The notes under the pieces are model-generated. The model searched no databases, was not told where the DNA came from, and was given only the letters and a program-made list of their open reading frames with translations. Source: NCEH01 sp043195095 (lineage in GTDB: Bacteria; Pseudomonadota; Alphaproteobacteria; Rhizobiales; Xanthobacteraceae). Taken from it: a stretch of DNA of 64,000 nucleotides. A program made the translations under genes and the position numbers. Shown here piece by piece: positions 1 to 9,878 of this stretch. Where the stretch lies: NCBI RefSeq assembly GCF_043195095.1, contig NZ_JBAFWN010000001.1, one strand, 5' to 3'. Positions within the stretch are counted from its first letter, which is position 1, and each line of letters starts with the position of its first letter.

Positions 1-334
1 GCTCGCGGCCCACGGCCAGCATCTCGCGATTGATGTCGGCGACCACCGCCCGGGTCCCCTCGCCGCCCGCACCGACCACGCGGAAGGAAACATCGCCCGT
101 GCCGCCGGCCAGATCCAGCAGACGGAACGGCCGCGCGCCCTGGGGCGGACGCACCTTGGAGACCATGGCGTCCTTCCAGGCCCGGTGCAGCCCGCCGGAC
201 ATGAAGTCGTTCATGATGTCGTAGCGCCGGGCGACCTTGTGGAACACCTCGTCCACCAGGGTCTGCTTCTCATCCAGCGGGACGGTGCGATATCCGAAAT
301 GGGTGTCCGGCTGGTCGTGGGGCGAGGCTTGCAT
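1..334 (-). CDS. ubiE: UbiE C-methyltransferase, N-terminal part (cut by window edge)
   Basis: This is the first 111 codons of the SAM-dependent C-methyltransferase of ubiquinone and menaquinone synthesis. The protein begins MQASPHDQPDTHFGYRTV. It contains the family signatures VFHKVARRYDIMNDFMSGG and HRAWKDAM near residues 30-55 and the SAM-binding loop DLAGGTGD near residue 75. The next upstream ATG, at 353, is out of frame, so 334 is the likely start. The C-terminal half, with the rest of the methyltransferase fold, lies beyond the left edge. In many alphaproteobacteria mutM sits beside ubiE; here a short unknown gene does. Family assignment is firm; whether menaquinone is also made cannot be told from the fragment. 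Confidence 0.93.
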   Translation of the reverse strand, partial: MQASPHDQPDTHFGYRTVPLDEKQTLVDEVFHKVARRYDIMNDFMSGGLHRAWKDAMVSKVRPPQGARPFRLLDLAGGTGDVSFRVVGAGGEGTRAVVADINREMLAVGRE

Positions 335-483
335 CAGGGGATCCGGCGAACATGGGGACGGCGATTGCGCCGAACCTTACCGGATCGTCCCGCCGGACGC
401 CACGCGCCGCGCGTGTGGCGACCCGCCTCAAGCGGCCACCCGCCGCAGCGCCCCCGCCGAAGCCGGGCGGGAGGCGTGGACGG

Positions 484-690
484 CTAGCTGCCGCGGCGGC
501 GGCGCGCCTTGCGGCCCATCAGATCGAGTTCGTCCACGGGCAGCAATTCCAGCTCCAGGAAGCCGTCCTGGTCGCGCGAGCGTGACTTCGGCGCGCCGGA
601 GGGAGAAACCCCCGCCACACCCTTGCGCTGCTTGCGCAGCATGATTTCCCGCCGCAAGGGAAAGATCGGAACATGAATCGTGAAGGTCAT
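484..690 (-). CDS. small basic hypothetical protein (68 aa)
   Basis: I do not recognise a family. The product is short and strongly basic, with a hydrophobic start (MTFTIHVPIFPL), a central SRSRDQDGFLELELLPVDEL segment and a C-terminal KARRRRGS run. A GGAGATC ribosome-binding site ends about six bases before the ATG, which supports a real gene. There is no signal peptide or membrane segment. It lies between ubiE and the large kinase on the same strand, with 217 bases upstream holding its probable promoter. It could act with nucleic acid, judging only from charge. Confidence 0.55.
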   Translation of the reverse strand: MTFTIHVPIFPLRREIMLRKQRKGVAGVSPSGAPKSRSRDQDGFLELELLPVDELDLMGRKARRRRGS

Positions 691-908
691 GGCGATCTCC
701 AGGTACGTTAAGGGAACCGAAACGGTCTCAACTCATCCCGGCAAATATTTCCGAATGTTTCACACCTTTGTGCAAACACCCGCTTGCCGCGACACCCCAA
801 GAACGCCTGCGGATCGGGGCGATTATTTGTCCGAGATGGGGGCGAAGCAAGATCATCCCATGGCGCCATCCACCATTGGGGATATTCATCAAATATTAAG
901 GATGAAAT

Positions 909-3900
909 CTATTCTGCGGCGGCGCGTGACAAACGCCATTGCGCGAGGATTGCGCGCAACGCCGCCGGCTTCAACGGCTTGTGAAGCACCGCCATGTCCA
1001 CCGCCGCGGCGGCATCGCGCACCTTGCGGCTGCGGTCGGCGGTGATCAGGATCGCCGGCATCTTGCCGAGCTTCCAGCGCAGGCTCATCACGGCATCAAT
1101 GCCGTGGCCGCCGTCGAGATGGTAATCAATCAGGAATACGTCCGGCCGCGCCTTGGCGGCACGCACCTCGCGCAGCGCGGTCTGCACGTCTCCGGCCTTG
1201 ATGACCTTGCAGCCCCAGCCGGTGAGCAACAGCTCCATGCCGTCGAGGATGGCCGGCTCGTTGTCGATGGCGAGGATGCACAAGCCGTCGAGCGGCGCGG
1301 TGGCGCGCGCGGGGCGCGATTGCTGGACGTCCTCTTCCGGCAGCGGCACCGCCACCGGCAATTCCACCGTGAAGCTCGACCCGCGCCCGGCAGCCGAGCG
1401 TATCGCCACGGGATGGCCCAGCACGCGGGCGATCCGCTCGACGATGGACAGGCCGAGGCCAAGCCCGCGCGCCTCGCGCGCACCCTGGTCGAGGCGCTGG
1501 AATTCCTGGAAGATCAGCTTGTGCTTGGTGCGCGGAATGCCGAGGCCGGTGTCGATCACCTCGATCCGCACCTTGCCCCTGCGCCGCCGGCAGCCCACCA
1601 GGACGCGCCCCTTGGGCGTGTATTTGATCGCGTTGGAAATCAGGTTCTGCAGCAGCCGCCGCAGCAGCCGCCGGTCCGAGCGCACGGCCAGCGAGGACGG
1701 CACGAAGGTGAGCTTCAACTGCTTCTCGGCGGCGAGCGGGGCGAACTCCAGCTCCAGCTGCTTCAGCACGTCGCCGATGCGGAACGCCGCGATCTCGGGG
1801 CGCATGGCGCCGCTGTCGAGGCGCGAGATGTCCAGCAGCGCGACCAAGATCTCTTCCACCGCCTCCAGCGAGGAATCAATATTGGCGGCAAGCCGCCCCT
1901 CCTCCGGGCCGCGTGCGCGCTCCACCAGACTGGTCACATAGAGGCGCGCCGCATTCAGCGGCTGGAGGATGTCGTGGCTCGCGGCGGCGAGGAACCGGGT
2001 CTTGGAAAGGTTGGCATCGTCGGCATTGGCCTTGGCCTTTTCCAGCGCCTGGTTGAGGTCTTCCAATTCCTCGGTGCGCTCGCGTACGCGCCGCTCCAGC
2101 GTCTCATTGGCCCGCTCCAAGGCCATCTCGGCATGCACAGAGGCGGTGATGTCGGTGAAGGTCACGACGATGCCGCCATCGGGGAGCGGATCGGACCGCG
2201 CCTCGATCATCATGGCGCCGTGGCGCAGCCGCTCCTGGCAGGGCCCGCTCTGGGCGGCATAAAGCACCAGGCGATGGTCGAGGTCGCTCGGCGCGTCCTC
2301 GTCTTCCATCTGGGAATGGGTGAGAATCTCGCGCAGCGGCACGCCCACCGCATAGCATTCCGGCGGCAGGTCCAGCATTTCGCCAAACCTGCGGTTCCAG
2401 CACACCAGGCGCAATTCGCGATCGAACACGGCGATGCCCTGGCCCACATGGTCGATGGCGGTCTGGAGCAACTCCCGATTGTATTGAATCGCAGCGGAGG
2501 CATCGTCCAGCAGGCGCAGCGCGGCCTTGGTTGAGACCGCGCGCTTGCGCAGCAGAAGCGAGAGCACCAGGCGCGAGGACGCCGCGCCGATCGCGGAGGC
2601 AAGCAGATGCTCGGTCTGCCGCACCAATTGCGCATCGGCCTCGCGCTTGGGCTCCAGCGACAGCCCCTGTTCACGAGCGAACGTGGCGAAGGCGGAGCGG
2701 GCGCGGTCCTCGCCGAGATAGCGCGCAACCGTGGCGATCAATTCCTCCACCGTGACCGAGGAGCGCCAGCGGCGGAAGGCGGGGCGCACCAGCGTCTGGT
2801 CGCGCGCCATGAACAGGCCGGCCTGCACCTGCTCGATGGCCGAGGGCTTGGTGAGCAGCGACACCACGAACAGCAGCAGCGTGTTCAGCCCGAGGCTCCA
2901 GGCGACCCCATGGGCGAGCGGCGAGGCGGATAGCCCGAGCAGGCTGGTGGGCCGCAGCAGGGCGAGATCGAACGGCCCCCGGGCAATGAGCGCCTGCGAG
3001 AGCATCCCGGCGTCGGCAAGGCTCGGCACCAGCAGCGTGTAGACCCACACCACCATGCCCGCCACGATACCCGCGATCGCGCCCGCCGCGGTCGCCCGGC
3101 GCCAGAACAGGGCGGCGGCAAACGCCGGCCCCACCTGGGCGATCGCCGCGAACGAAAGCAGGCCGATCTGCGCCAGCTGCACGTCGCCCGTGGTCCGATA
3201 ATAGAGATAGACCAGCAGCAGCAGCACGAAGATGGCCGCGCGGCGCACCAGCAGCAGCACCCCCACCATGTCGTGCGGCGATTGCTGCGCGGCGTGGCCG
3301 GACGCGCGGCGTCGCAGCAGCAGCGGCATCACGAGATCGTTCGAGATCATGATCGACAGCGCCACGGTCTCGACGATCACCATGGCGGTGGCGGCCGAAA
3401 GGCCGCCAACGAACGCCAGCATCGCGAGAAAGTCGTGCCCCGCCGACAGCGGCACCGCGAGCACGAACACGTCGCGATCCACCGTGCCGAGCGGAAACAG
3501 CGTCATGCCCGCCAGCGCGATCGGCACCACGAACAGGTTGATGAGGAGGAGATAGAGCGGAAACAGCCAGCGGGCCCGGCGGATTTCCGCCACCCCCTTG
3601 TTTTCCACCACCGCGACATGGAATTGGCGCGGCAGCAGCAGGAAAGCGCCGGCCGAGAGCACCGTCATGGTGACCCAGTTTTCCAGCGAAATCCCATGCT
3701 CGAAGGGCGCGGTGACGCCGCTTTCGCGGGCCGCGTACCACAGCGCCATGGGCCCGTCGAAAATGACGAAGGTGACGGCGAAGCCGACCGTGAGAAAGGC
3801 CACCAGCTTGACGATGGATTCGGTCGCCACCGCCAGCATCAGCCCGTCCTGATGTTCGGTCGCGTCGGTATGGCGCGTGCCGAACAGCACCGCGAAGGCG

Positions 3901-4505
3901 GCCATGGCGAAGGCGACGAACAGCGCCAGGTCCCCACCCACCGGCAGCGCCAGCGGCGCCGTGCCGAGCGGTCCCATGACCGCCAGCAGCGAAGCCGAGA
4001 CCGCCTTCAGCTGGAGCGAGATATAGGGAATGGAGCCGACGATCGCGACCACCGAAACCAGCGCCGCGATGCCCTGGTTCTTGCCGTAGCGGGCCGCCAG
4101 GAAATCGGCGATCGAGGTGATGTTGTGCGCCTTCGCCAGTTCCACGACGCGGATCAGCAACGGGCTGCACACGGCGATCACAAGGATCGGACCGACATAA
4201 ATGGTCAGGAAGTCGAAGCCCTGCAGGGTGGCGAGCCCCACCGAGCCGAAGAAGGTCCAGGAGGTGCAATACACCGCCAGCGACAGGGAATAGATGAAGG
4301 GCCGCACGCTCCGCGGCTTTCCCCGCCACAGCGGCGGGAACAGGCCGCCGCCCGCTGCCGAACCTGGGGCCTCGCCTCCCGCCCCGGTTGCGCCGGACAC
4401 GGCGCGACTCCGCCGCCGGTCCCCGAAACTCGCCACGGCGAACAGGAAACCGATATAGCCAAGCGCGACCAGAACGACGACCCAGACCTGAAGCATATCC
4501 CCCAT
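909..4505 (-). CDS. hybrid sensor histidine kinase with N-terminal sodium:solute symporter domain
   Basis: The 1198-residue membrane protein joins a transporter to a kinase. Residues about 1-560 form a multi-helix sodium:solute symporter (SSF) domain. Then come a PAS domain (about 680-790), a short coiled coil, a HisKA domain with SHDILQPLN (phospho-acceptor His844), an HATPase domain (N box around Asn958; DTGLGIP, GLGLGLS) and a receiver with Asp1127 (LIDYHLDG) and Lys1176 (HKPLKP). This architecture resembles CbrA-like and NahK/ErcS-type kinases, which sense nutrient or redox state while moving or binding a solute. The ligand is unknown and no partner regulator lies beside it. The start at 4505 is ATG; an in-frame ATG at 4496 is also possible. 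It sits where hpf and ptsN often follow rpoN. Confidence 0.9.
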   Translation of the reverse strand: MGDMLQVWVVVLVALGYIGFLFAVASFGDRRRSRAVSGATGAGGEAPGSAAGGGLFPPLWRGKPRSVRPFIYSLSLAVYCTSWTFFGSVGLATLQGFDFLTIYVGPILVIAVCSPLLIRVVELAKAHNITSIADFLAARYGKNQGIAALVSVVAIVGSIPYISLQLKAVSASLLAVMGPLGTAPLALPVGGDLALFVAFAMAAFAVLFGTRHTDATEHQDGLMLAVATESIVKLVAFLTVGFAVTFVIFDGPMALWYAARESGVTAPFEHGISLENWVTMTVLSAGAFLLLPRQFHVAVVENKGVAEIRRARWLFPLYLLLINLFVVPIALAGMTLFPLGTVDRDVFVLAVPLSAGHDFLAMLAFVGGLSAATAMVIVETVALSIMISNDLVMPLLLRRRASGHAAQQSPHDMVGVLLLVRRAAIFVLLLLVYLYYRTTGDVQLAQIGLLSFAAIAQVGPAFAAALFWRRATAAGAIAGIVAGMVVWVYTLLVPSLADAGMLSQALIARGPFDLALLRPTSLLGLSASPLAHGVAWSLGLNTLLLFVVSLLTKPSAIEQVQAGLFMARDQTLVRPAFRRWRSSVTVEELIATVARYLGEDRARSAFATFAREQGLSLEPKREADAQLVRQTEHLLASAIGAASSRLVLSLLLRKRAVSTKAALRLLDDASAAIQYNRELLQTAIDHVGQGIAVFDRELRLVCWNRRFGEMLDLPPECYAVGVPLREILTHSQMEDEDAPSDLDHRLVLYAAQSGPCQERLRHGAMMIEARSDPLPDGGIVVTFTDITASVHAEMALERANETLERRVRERTEELEDLNQALEKAKANADDANLSKTRFLAAASHDILQPLNAARLYVTSLVERARGPEEGRLAANIDSSLEAVEEILVALLDISRLDSGAMRPEIAAFRIGDVLKQLELEFAPLAAEKQLKLTFVPSSLAVRSDRRLLRRLLQNLISNAIKYTPKGRVLVGCRRRRGKVRIEVIDTGLGIPRTKHKLIFQEFQRLDQGAREARGLGLGLSIVERIARVLGHPVAIRSAAGRGSSFTVELPVAVPLPEEDVQQSRPARATAPLDGLCILAIDNEPAILDGMELLLTGWGCKVIKAGDVQTALREVRAAKARPDVFLIDYHLDGGHGIDAVMSLRWKLGKMPAILITADRSRKVRDAAAAVDMAVLHKPLKPAALRAILAQWRLSRAAAE

Positions 4506-4539
4506 CCAACCGCGCTTATTCGTGTTGCGGCATTGTTAT

Positions 4540-4593
4540 GTCTTGCGGGTCGAACGTCTTGCGGGCGGCAATGTGGTCCGCGTCGAACGTCTT
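4540..4593. repeat. overlapping 10- and 12-base direct repeats upstream of the hybrid kinase
   Basis: GTCGAACGTCTT occurs at 4549-4560 and again at 4582-4593, a spacing of 33 bases (about three helical turns). GTCTTGCGGG occurs at 4540-4549 and 4556-4565. Both pairs lie in the 178-base gap between the kinase start and the end of rpoN. Same-face spacing suggests a regulator binding array, but no regulator is identified. Confidence 0.45.
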
Positions 4594-4683
4594 TCCCGTA
4601 AAAGTATTGCCCCTGCGAACATCTGTTCCGCCGAGGCCAGGCCCATCGCGGTTTCAATGCGCGGCCAACCCCGCCGGCCGACC

Positions 4684-6228
4684 CTAGCTGTAGGACGCCT
4701 CCGCGCGCTGCGCCTGCTTCTCGCGCCGGCGCTGAACCGAGGAGGCGATGTTCATGCTCTCGCGATATTTTGCAACCGTCCGGCGAGCGATATCGATGCC
4801 ATCGGTCTTCAGCTTCTGAACCAGGGTATCGTCGGAGAGCACGTCGCTCGCGCTTTCCGCGTCGATCAGGCTCTTGATGCGATGGCGTACCGCTTCGGCC
4901 GAATGCGCCTCCCCCCCGCCCGAGGCGTTGATGGAGGAGGAGAAGAAGAATTTCAGCTCCAGCACGCCGCGCGGGGTGGAGATGTATTTGTTCGACGTCA
5001 CGCGCGAGACCGTGGATTCGTGCATGCCGATGGCATCGGCCACGGTGCGCAGGTTCAGCGGGCGCAGATGGCGCACGCCATGCACCAGGAAGGCGTCCTG
5101 CTGGCGCACGATCTCGCTTGCCACCTTCAGGATGGTGCGTGCGCGCTGGTCCAGCGAGCGCGTCAGCCATCCGGCGCTTTGCAGGCACTCCGCGAGGAAT
5201 GTCTTCTCCTCCGAGGAGCGGACCGCCTTGGCCACGGAGGCATGATAGGTCTGGTTCACCAGCACGCGCGGCAAGGTGTCGGAATTCAGCTCCACCAGCC
5301 AGGAACCGTCGGACGCCTCCTTCACGAACACGTCGGGCACCAGCGGGTGCAGCACGCCGCTGCCGAAGATCAGGCCCGGCTTGGGATCGAGCGCGCGGAT
5401 CTCGCCGATCATCTCCGCCAGGTCTTCCGAATCCACCCCGCAGATGCGCTTGAGCGCGTTGCGATCGTGACGCGCGAGCAGTTCGAGATTGGCGAGCAGC
5501 GCCTCCATGGCGGGATCGCAGCGGTTGCGCTCACGCAATTGCAGCGCCAGGCATTCCGAGAGGGTGCGCGCGCCGACGCCGGTGGGCTCGAAGGTCTGGA
5601 TCAGGCGGAGCACGCTTTCCACCTCTTCCAGCGACACCTTCATCTGCTCGGCCAGCGCGGCGATGTCCCCCACCAGATAGCCGGTCTCGTCGATCATGCC
5701 GATGAGGTTGAGGCCGATGATGCGCCGCACGGGATCGGTCTCGGCCAGCGAAAGCTGCGCCTCCAAATGGTCCGCAAGCGTGCTCTCGCTGGCGAGGAAG
5801 GCTTCTGGATTATAGTCCTCGCCCCGCTCGCCGCCGCCGCCACTGCCCCATTCCACCGCGCTGGAGGAGCCCGTCCCCACGCCGCGCTCGGCGGGAACGT
5901 CATCGGGGAACACATTGCCGAGGTCGGTGTCGAGATGGTCCTCCATCTTCGCGCGGCTCGGCTCGGCGTCACCGTCCAGGAAATCCCCCGAAACCGGAAT
6001 TTCGCGCTCCTCGGCGGCCGCCGCGGCGGGCGCCTCCGGTGCCGGCTCTGCGGCACCGCCTTCCGGCTCCGCGACGCGCTCCAGCAGCGGGTTGCGCTCC
6101 AGCTCCGCCTCCACATAGGCGGTCAGTTCCAGGTTGGACAATTGCAGCAGCTTGATGGCTTGCATCAGCTGCGGCGTCATCACCAGCGACTGACTCTGCC
6201 GGAATTCCAGTCGCGCCGAGAGGGCCAT
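4684..6228 (-). CDS. rpoN: RNA polymerase sigma-54 factor
   Basis: RpoN directs polymerase to -24/-12 promoters that need an AAA+ activator. The protein starts with the glutamine-rich activator-interacting region (LEFRQSQSLVMTPQLMQAIK), has an acidic, Ala/Pro-rich linker at about residues 50-140, a core-binding domain, a helix-turn-helix (STVSRVTSNKY) and ends with the RpoN box ARRTVAKYRE near residue 490. The ATG at 6228 has GGGGAG ten bases upstream; a GTG at 6237 is in frame but its ribosome site would be too close. It follows lptB by 67 bases, the usual alphaproteobacterial order. The normal downstream genes hpf and ptsN are absent. A sigma-54 promoter and its likely activator are in the same window at about 49.9-59.4 kb. 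Confidence 0.97.
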   Translation of the reverse strand: MALSARLEFRQSQSLVMTPQLMQAIKLLQLSNLELTAYVEAELERNPLLERVAEPEGGAAEPAPEAPAAAAAEEREIPVSGDFLDGDAEPSRAKMEDHLDTDLGNVFPDDVPAERGVGTGSSSAVEWGSGGGGERGEDYNPEAFLASESTLADHLEAQLSLAETDPVRRIIGLNLIGMIDETGYLVGDIAALAEQMKVSLEEVESVLRLIQTFEPTGVGARTLSECLALQLRERNRCDPAMEALLANLELLARHDRNALKRICGVDSEDLAEMIGEIRALDPKPGLIFGSGVLHPLVPDVFVKEASDGSWLVELNSDTLPRVLVNQTYHASVAKAVRSSEEKTFLAECLQSAGWLTRSLDQRARTILKVASEIVRQQDAFLVHGVRHLRPLNLRTVADAIGMHESTVSRVTSNKYISTPRGVLELKFFFSSSINASGGGEAHSAEAVRHRIKSLIDAESASDVLSDDTLVQKLKTDGIDIARRTVAKYRESMNIASSVQRRREKQAQRAEASYS

Positions 6229-6295
6229 CAGCCGCACTCCCCGCTGCGGCGGGCGCCGCCCGGCGCCTCGGGTTCAGGCATGGGGTGCGAGCGGT

Positions 6296-7249
<954 letters not shown>

Positions 7250-7379
7250 CCGATACCTCCGAGACGGAGCCCCTCCGACCCGGCTAGTCTTCTCCCGTCA
7301 GCGCCGCAATGCAACATGCAAAATTCAGGCCGCGAACGAAACTTGCGCCAAAATGATGGAAATTCCTGACCCCAAACCC

Positions 7380-7964
7380 TTAACGCTTTGGCGCAGCTGG
7401 CGTTTCCTGTTTGACGCTGCCGGGCAGGATCAGGCTTTCCACGCGCCCACCCTCGAAACGCGACACGCCTGTCGTCAAATCGACCGTCAGCTTCTGTCCC
7501 CGGATGACATTGGGCCCCTGGGTCAGGATCACCGGCTTGCCGGTCAGCGTGACGGTGTTGCTCTTCACGTCGAACACGCCGATATCGCCGGTGGCGGTCT
7601 GGTCCTTGGTTTGCACCACCACGCCGCCGGTCGCCTCAAGCCGGCGAATCTGGTTCGACTTGCTCGGCTGGCCGTCCGCGGGCGCTGCCGAGCCATCGTA
7701 GAAAACCAACAATTGCGGGCTTCTCAGGGTCGTATCGCCTTGGGTAACCACGACATTTCCGGCGAACACGGCGGTCTTTTCCTTGTCACGCACTTCCAGC
7801 GTGTTGGAATTGATCCGCACCGGCTCGTCGCGATTCTTGGCGAAGCCCTGGAGCGCATTGGGAACATTGCTGCCTTGCGCAAGCACAATCTGAGATTGCG
7901 TCAACAGCGTGGCTGCGCATGTCGCGGCCGCGACAATGAAGCCGAAAAGACGGGTGCGGATCAT
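7380..7964 (-). CDS. lptA: periplasmic LPS transport protein LptA (OstA-like)
   Basis: LptA forms the periplasmic bridge that carries LPS to the outer membrane. The 194-residue product has a signal peptide (hydrophobic core FIVAAATCAATLL) and then the OstA/LptA N-domain: PVRINSNTLEVRDKEKTA followed by FAGNVVVTQGDTTLRSPQL, the typical beta-jellyroll strands. The C-terminus is Pro/Lys-rich. Its ATG overlaps the lptC stop in an ATGA arrangement, so the two are translationally coupled. The length is normal for the family. Confidence 0.93.
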   Translation of the reverse strand: MIRTRLFGFIVAAATCAATLLTQSQIVLAQGSNVPNALQGFAKNRDEPVRINSNTLEVRDKEKTAVFAGNVVVTQGDTTLRSPQLLVFYDGSAAPADGQPSKSNQIRRLEATGGVVVQTKDQTATGDIGVFDVKSNTVTLTGKPVILTQGPNVIRGQKLTVDLTTGVSRFEGGRVESLILPGSVKQETPAAPKR

Positions 7965-8746
7965 CGCTTCTGGGTCGCTACAGAGGGGGCGGGGGTAACA
8001 GCGGGAGCAGATGCGGGCGCGGGCGCGGCAGCGGGAGACGCGCCAGCCGGCGCTCCCGGCGCTGCGGGATTGGACAGATTGGCCAGGCGGAAATCCAATT
8101 GCACATTCCCTTCAAAAAAGGCCCGGGTGCCGCGGTCAAACACCTTCATGCTGTCGGCGACCAGCCGCCCGTCCATATAGGTGAGCAACACCGGCTTGTC
8201 GGTTGTCAGCGAGCCGGCTTTCGCGTCCACGTCCGCATCCTTGAGCAATCCGGCATAGCCGCCATTGGTGGCAAGGTCCACCCCGCCGCGCAGCGTGATG
8301 AACTGCCGCTTCACATCCACCGTGCCAGTCGCCGACTTCACCGTCGCCCAGCCCTTGTTCGCAAGCTCCATGCGGGCGGAAACCTGGGTGAGGTCCAGAA
8401 CGTCGGTATTGGTCAGATCTTGCGAGGCGGTGGCGGCATTGACGCTATAAGCGCGATTGTCGTCGGTGAATCCAGAGAGCTTCGGCTTTTCCATCGTCAG
8501 GCGGGTGCCGCTCAGATGCAGGGTGCCCACCTCGAACGGCAGGTCGATCTTCATGCCCAGCTGGGCAATCAGGGGAAAAGCGATCATCGCCGCCAGCGCG
8601 GCGATGAGGCCCACGGGCAAGGCGCGCTTCACGAACCGCACGAAAGCGCTATGGCGCTGGGCGCGGCTGTAGTCCGGCAGGGCGCGCGCCCCGTAGGTGC
8701 TGATCTGCGGCGGCACGCGGCCGTGGGGCGTTGGCTGTTCGCTCAT
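7961..8746 (-). CDS. lptC: LPS export protein LptC (membrane-anchored)
   Basis: LptC is the bitopic inner-membrane protein that accepts LPS from LptB2FG and hands it to LptA. The product (261 residues from the chosen ATG) has a basic cytoplasmic segment, one transmembrane helix at about residues 40-60 (LPVGLIAALAAMIAFPLIA) and a periplasmic LptC/YrbK domain with repeated DLTQVSARMELANKG-like strands. The C-terminal tail is an Ala/Pro-rich stretch of about 35 residues. The ATG at 8746 gives MSEQPTPHG; an in-frame ATG at 8755 is equally possible because neither has a strong ribosome site. It is the first gene of the lptC-lptA-lptB-rpoN run. Confidence 0.9.
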   Translation of the reverse strand: MSEQPTPHGRVPPQISTYGARALPDYSRAQRHSAFVRFVKRALPVGLIAALAAMIAFPLIAQLGMKIDLPFEVGTLHLSGTRLTMEKPKLSGFTDDNRAYSVNAATASQDLTNTDVLDLTQVSARMELANKGWATVKSATGTVDVKRQFITLRGGVDLATNGGYAGLLKDADVDAKAGSLTTDKPVLLTYMDGRLVADSMKVFDRGTRAFFEGNVQLDFRLANLSNPAAPGAPAGASPAAAPAPASAPAVTPAPSVATQKR

Positions 8747-8910
8747 GTCTCGCATTCTAACCGGCCGGCAAACGAACGGCATACCCCCGCCGCAGCGACC
8801 GGCGCCCAGTGCCAAACATCCGCCGGGATGCCGCGAAAGCCCCCCGCTTCGCGCGCCCCATATGGGGGCGCAATGGGGTGCCGGCAAGGCAGGCGAACCA
8901 TTCCACGACG

Positions 8911-9531
8911 TCAGGAATGGGAGAAAATGTCCTCTTCGGCCCAGCCGGCGAGATCGAGCGCGGCGCGGGTCGGCAGGAAGGTGAAGCAGGCCTGCGCCAG
9001 ATCCGCCCGGCCGTCGCGCGCCAGCATGGCCTCCAGCTTCGCCTTGCAGGCGTGCAGATACAGCACGTCTGAGGCGGCATAGGCCATCTGCGCTTCCGTG
9101 AGTTCGGCCGCGGCCCAGTCGGAGCTCTGCTGCTGCTTGGAGAGATCCACGCCCACCAGCTCGCGCACCAGATCCTTCAGGCCATGCCGGTCGGTATAGG
9201 TGCGCACGAGGCGCGAGGCGATCTTGGTGCAGAACACCGGGGCGGTGGTGACGCCGAACGTGTGCTTCAGCACCGCGATGTCGAAACGGCCGAAGTGGAA
9301 CAGCTTCACCACCGCCGGATCGCTCAGCAGCCGTACCAGATTGGGCGCGCTCGCGGCGCTGGCACCGGCCGGGATCTGCACCAAATCGGCGCTGCCGTCG
9401 CCGTTCGACAGTTGCACGAGGCACAGCCGGTCGCGATGCGGATTGAGACCCAGCGTCTCGGTGTCTATGGCGACGGTGGCGGCGGGACGGAACGCGTCCG
9501 GCAGGTCACCGCGATGCAGGCGGATGGTCAT
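8911..9531 (-). CDS. rnd: ribonuclease D-type 3'-5' exonuclease (short form)
   Basis: This 206-residue protein contains only the DEDDy exonuclease domain and lacks the HRDC domains of E. coli RNase D, as is usual for the short form in Hyphomicrobiales. The motifs are complete: Exo I AIDTETLGL, Exo II FHFGRFD and Exo III YAASDVLYL with the catalytic Tyr and Asp. It likely trims 3' ends of stable RNAs. The start MTIRLHRG matches the normal N-terminus; longer reading would add non-conserved residues. It lies 164 bases upstream of lptC on the same strand and may be independently transcribed. Confidence 0.9.
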   Translation of the reverse strand: MTIRLHRGDLPDAFRPAATVAIDTETLGLNPHRDRLCLVQLSNGDGSADLVQIPAGASAASAPNLVRLLSDPAVVKLFHFGRFDIAVLKHTFGVTTAPVFCTKIASRLVRTYTDRHGLKDLVRELVGVDLSKQQQSSDWAAAELTEAQMAYAASDVLYLHACKAKLEAMLARDGRADLAQACFTFLPTRAALDLAGWAEEDIFSHS

Positions 9532-9878
9532 GGATGCGGCTTTTCGGATTGACGGGAGCTGACGGCTTCTAGCCGACGCAGCGCCCGCCGTCCAATGGCC
9601 CCGAGGACGCGGCGGCCGTCCGGAACAAGCCGGGGATCGGCGCGGCAGGATCGCCACAGCCTTGCGCCATTCGCGCGCGAAGCAAGATTTTCCATCCCCC
9701 TGTCAGGCCCGTGTAATATTTCATCGGAATGATGGACTTCGCACTGTCGCAACGCCGAATCTTGGTGTGAAACGCACGGGAGCGGAGGCCGATCGTTGAA
9801 GATGCTGGCGGGCCGCAAGCTCGGGCCGCCGGTGGTCTTATCGGACGACCATGGCGATTGATGGGAATGTGAGGAATC
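9532..9878. other. intergenic region upstream of the CVNH genes
   Basis: These 347 bases separate rnd (minus) from the first CVNH gene (plus) and must hold both promoters. Short open frames here are compositional shadows. I found no convincing -35/-10 pair, EcfG or sigma-54 promoter, or RNA gene. The AT-richer stretch around 9715-9770 is the likeliest promoter zone. Confidence 0.4.

Noticed and set aside
3273..4601. Long plus-strand open frame opposite the hybrid kinase
   Set aside because: It is an antisense shadow of a GC-rich gene: His/Gln/Arg-rich, no domain, no ribosome site.
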